The notes under the pieces were generated by a model. It was not told the origin of the DNA. It did no database searches and worked only from the letters and a program-made list of their open reading frames with translations. The position numbers and the translations under genes are program-made. A DNA stretch of 64,000 bases from Cohaesibacter celericrescens (lineage in GTDB: Bacteria; Pseudomonadota; Alphaproteobacteria; Rhizobiales; Cohaesibacteraceae). Each line of letters opens with the position of its first letter. Position 1 is the stretch's first letter. Shown in pieces: positions 63,358 through 64,000 of this stretch. Where the stretch lies: the NCBI RefSeq assembly GCF_002866925.1, contig NZ_PKUQ01000016.1, forward strand, positions 310,001-374,000, read 5' to 3'.

Positions 63358-64000
63358 ATGTTGCGTGGAGTGGATCATATTGTGCTGGCTGTTTCTGATC
63401 TGGATGCAGCGCGCACGCTTTATGAAGCGTTAGGTTTTATTGTCACCCCAACGGCTTATCACCCTTTTGGCACCAAGAACGCGTTGGTTCAGCTTGATGG
63501 CGCATTTTTGGAGTTGCTGGCTGTCCATGACGAAAGCTTGATGCCTGAACCGCGAGAGGGAAGCTTCTCCTTCGCTCGTTTTAATCAATCTTTCCTTCAC
63601 GATCGGCAGGGGGCTTCCATGCTGGTGCTTAAGTCGGACAATGTGGCGCGCGATCTCGTGATCTTCAATGAGTTGGAGCTGGAGACTTATCCGCCATTTG
63701 ACTTTGAGCGCGAAGCAGAGCAGCCGGATGGCTCAAAGAAGACCGTCAGTTTTTCAAATGGCTTCCTGCACCACCCGTTGATGAAACACACAGGATTTTT
63801 TGTGTGTCATCACCGTCATGATCCTGAGCATTTTTGGAAGCCGGATTATCAGTATCATGCCAATGGGGCACAACGCCTCGAGTCGGTCCTGTTTCTGGCT
63901 GACAATCCATCGGATCACCATGAATTTCTTGGTGGCTTCTCTGGGCAGCGTATTATGCGTTCGACCAGTGCGGGTGTGGTGGTCGATACCGGCCACGGGC
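63358..64000 (+). CDS. VOC / glyoxalase-like protein (cut by right edge)
   Basis: 214 codons are visible. The N-terminus GVDHIVLAVSDLDAARTLYE is a classic vicinal-oxygen-chelate half-domain, followed by EALGFIVTPTAYHPFGTKNA and HHPLMKHTGFFVCHH. The length before truncation suggests a Glyoxalase_3-type two-module protein of 270 residues or more. GGGAGA lies before ATG 63358. The substrate is unknown. A short dyad TCACAT-AA-ATGTGA upstream (63311-63324) overlaps the probable promoter. Confidence 0.8.
   Translation, partial: MLRGVDHIVLAVSDLDAARTLYEALGFIVTPTAYHPFGTKNALVQLDGAFLELLAVHDESLMPEPREGSFSFARFNQSFLHDRQGASMLVLKSDNVARDLVIFNELELETYPPFDFEREAEQPDGSKKTVSFSNGFLHHPLMKHTGFFVCHHRHDPEHFWKPDYQYHANGAQRLESVLFLADNPSDHHEFLGGFSGQRIMRSTSAGVVVDTGHG

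Overview
The window looks like chromosome of a Gram-negative alphaproteobacterium, most likely in Hyphomicrobiales (Rhizobiales), with moderate GC. The main reasons are the housekeeping blocks ppiD-trpD-trpC-moaC-moeA and tpiA-secG-pyrG, the DUF2849-sulfite reductase-cysH-DUF934 operon, a TctABC tripartite transporter, and solute import by ABC systems rather than PTS. A marine or host-associated relative of Cohaesibacter or Pseudovibrio is possible, but I cannot prove the genus.

Layout. (1) 1-10018: a LysR regulator (cut by the left edge) is divergent from a tight ten-gene operon. The operon encodes a polar amino-acid ABC importer, a creatininase-family amidohydrolase, a class III aminotransferase, both subunits of a 3-oxoacid CoA-transferase, an M20 deacylase and a thiolase. 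I read it as uptake and catabolism of a beta-amino acid or an acylated or cyclic derivative. (2) 10073-13270, minus strand: TctC-TctB-TctA. (3) 13553-25626: myo-inositol region, with a ribose-type ABC importer, a LacI regulator, two Gfo/Idh dehydrogenases, an IolE-like protein and iolD-iolC-iolB-iolJ. Two near-identical 18-bp palindromes (16579 and 20954) sit in its two divergent promoters. IolA is not in the window. (4) 25725-37041: amino-sugar region. murQ, a CUT1 ABC importer, a Gfo/Idh enzyme and a MalK-type ATPase lie on the minus strand. A GntR regulator, NagB-II, NagA, a ROK kinase and CutC lie on the plus strand. (5) 37069-47801: curli (functional amyloid) locus with csgF, csgG, four curlin-repeat proteins, a CsgC/CsgH-like protein and an Inh-SH3 secreted protein. 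A divergent 890-residue secreted protein with tandem six-cysteine repeats adjoins it. No CsgE or CsgD is visible. (6) 48205-52713: assimilatory sulfate reduction and a ferredoxin-NADP reductase. (7) 52984-53817: a lone HEPN-motif gene. (8) 53972-64000: molybdopterin, tryptophan, periplasmic folding, glycolysis, secretion and CTP synthesis genes, ending in a VOC/glyoxalase-like gene cut by the right edge.

A cross-cutting feature is that all four periplasmic-binding-protein genes are followed, before the next gene of their operon, by a strong GC-rich stem-loop. The same arrangement follows the first curlin gene. No tRNA, rRNA, CRISPR array, transposase or integrase was found.
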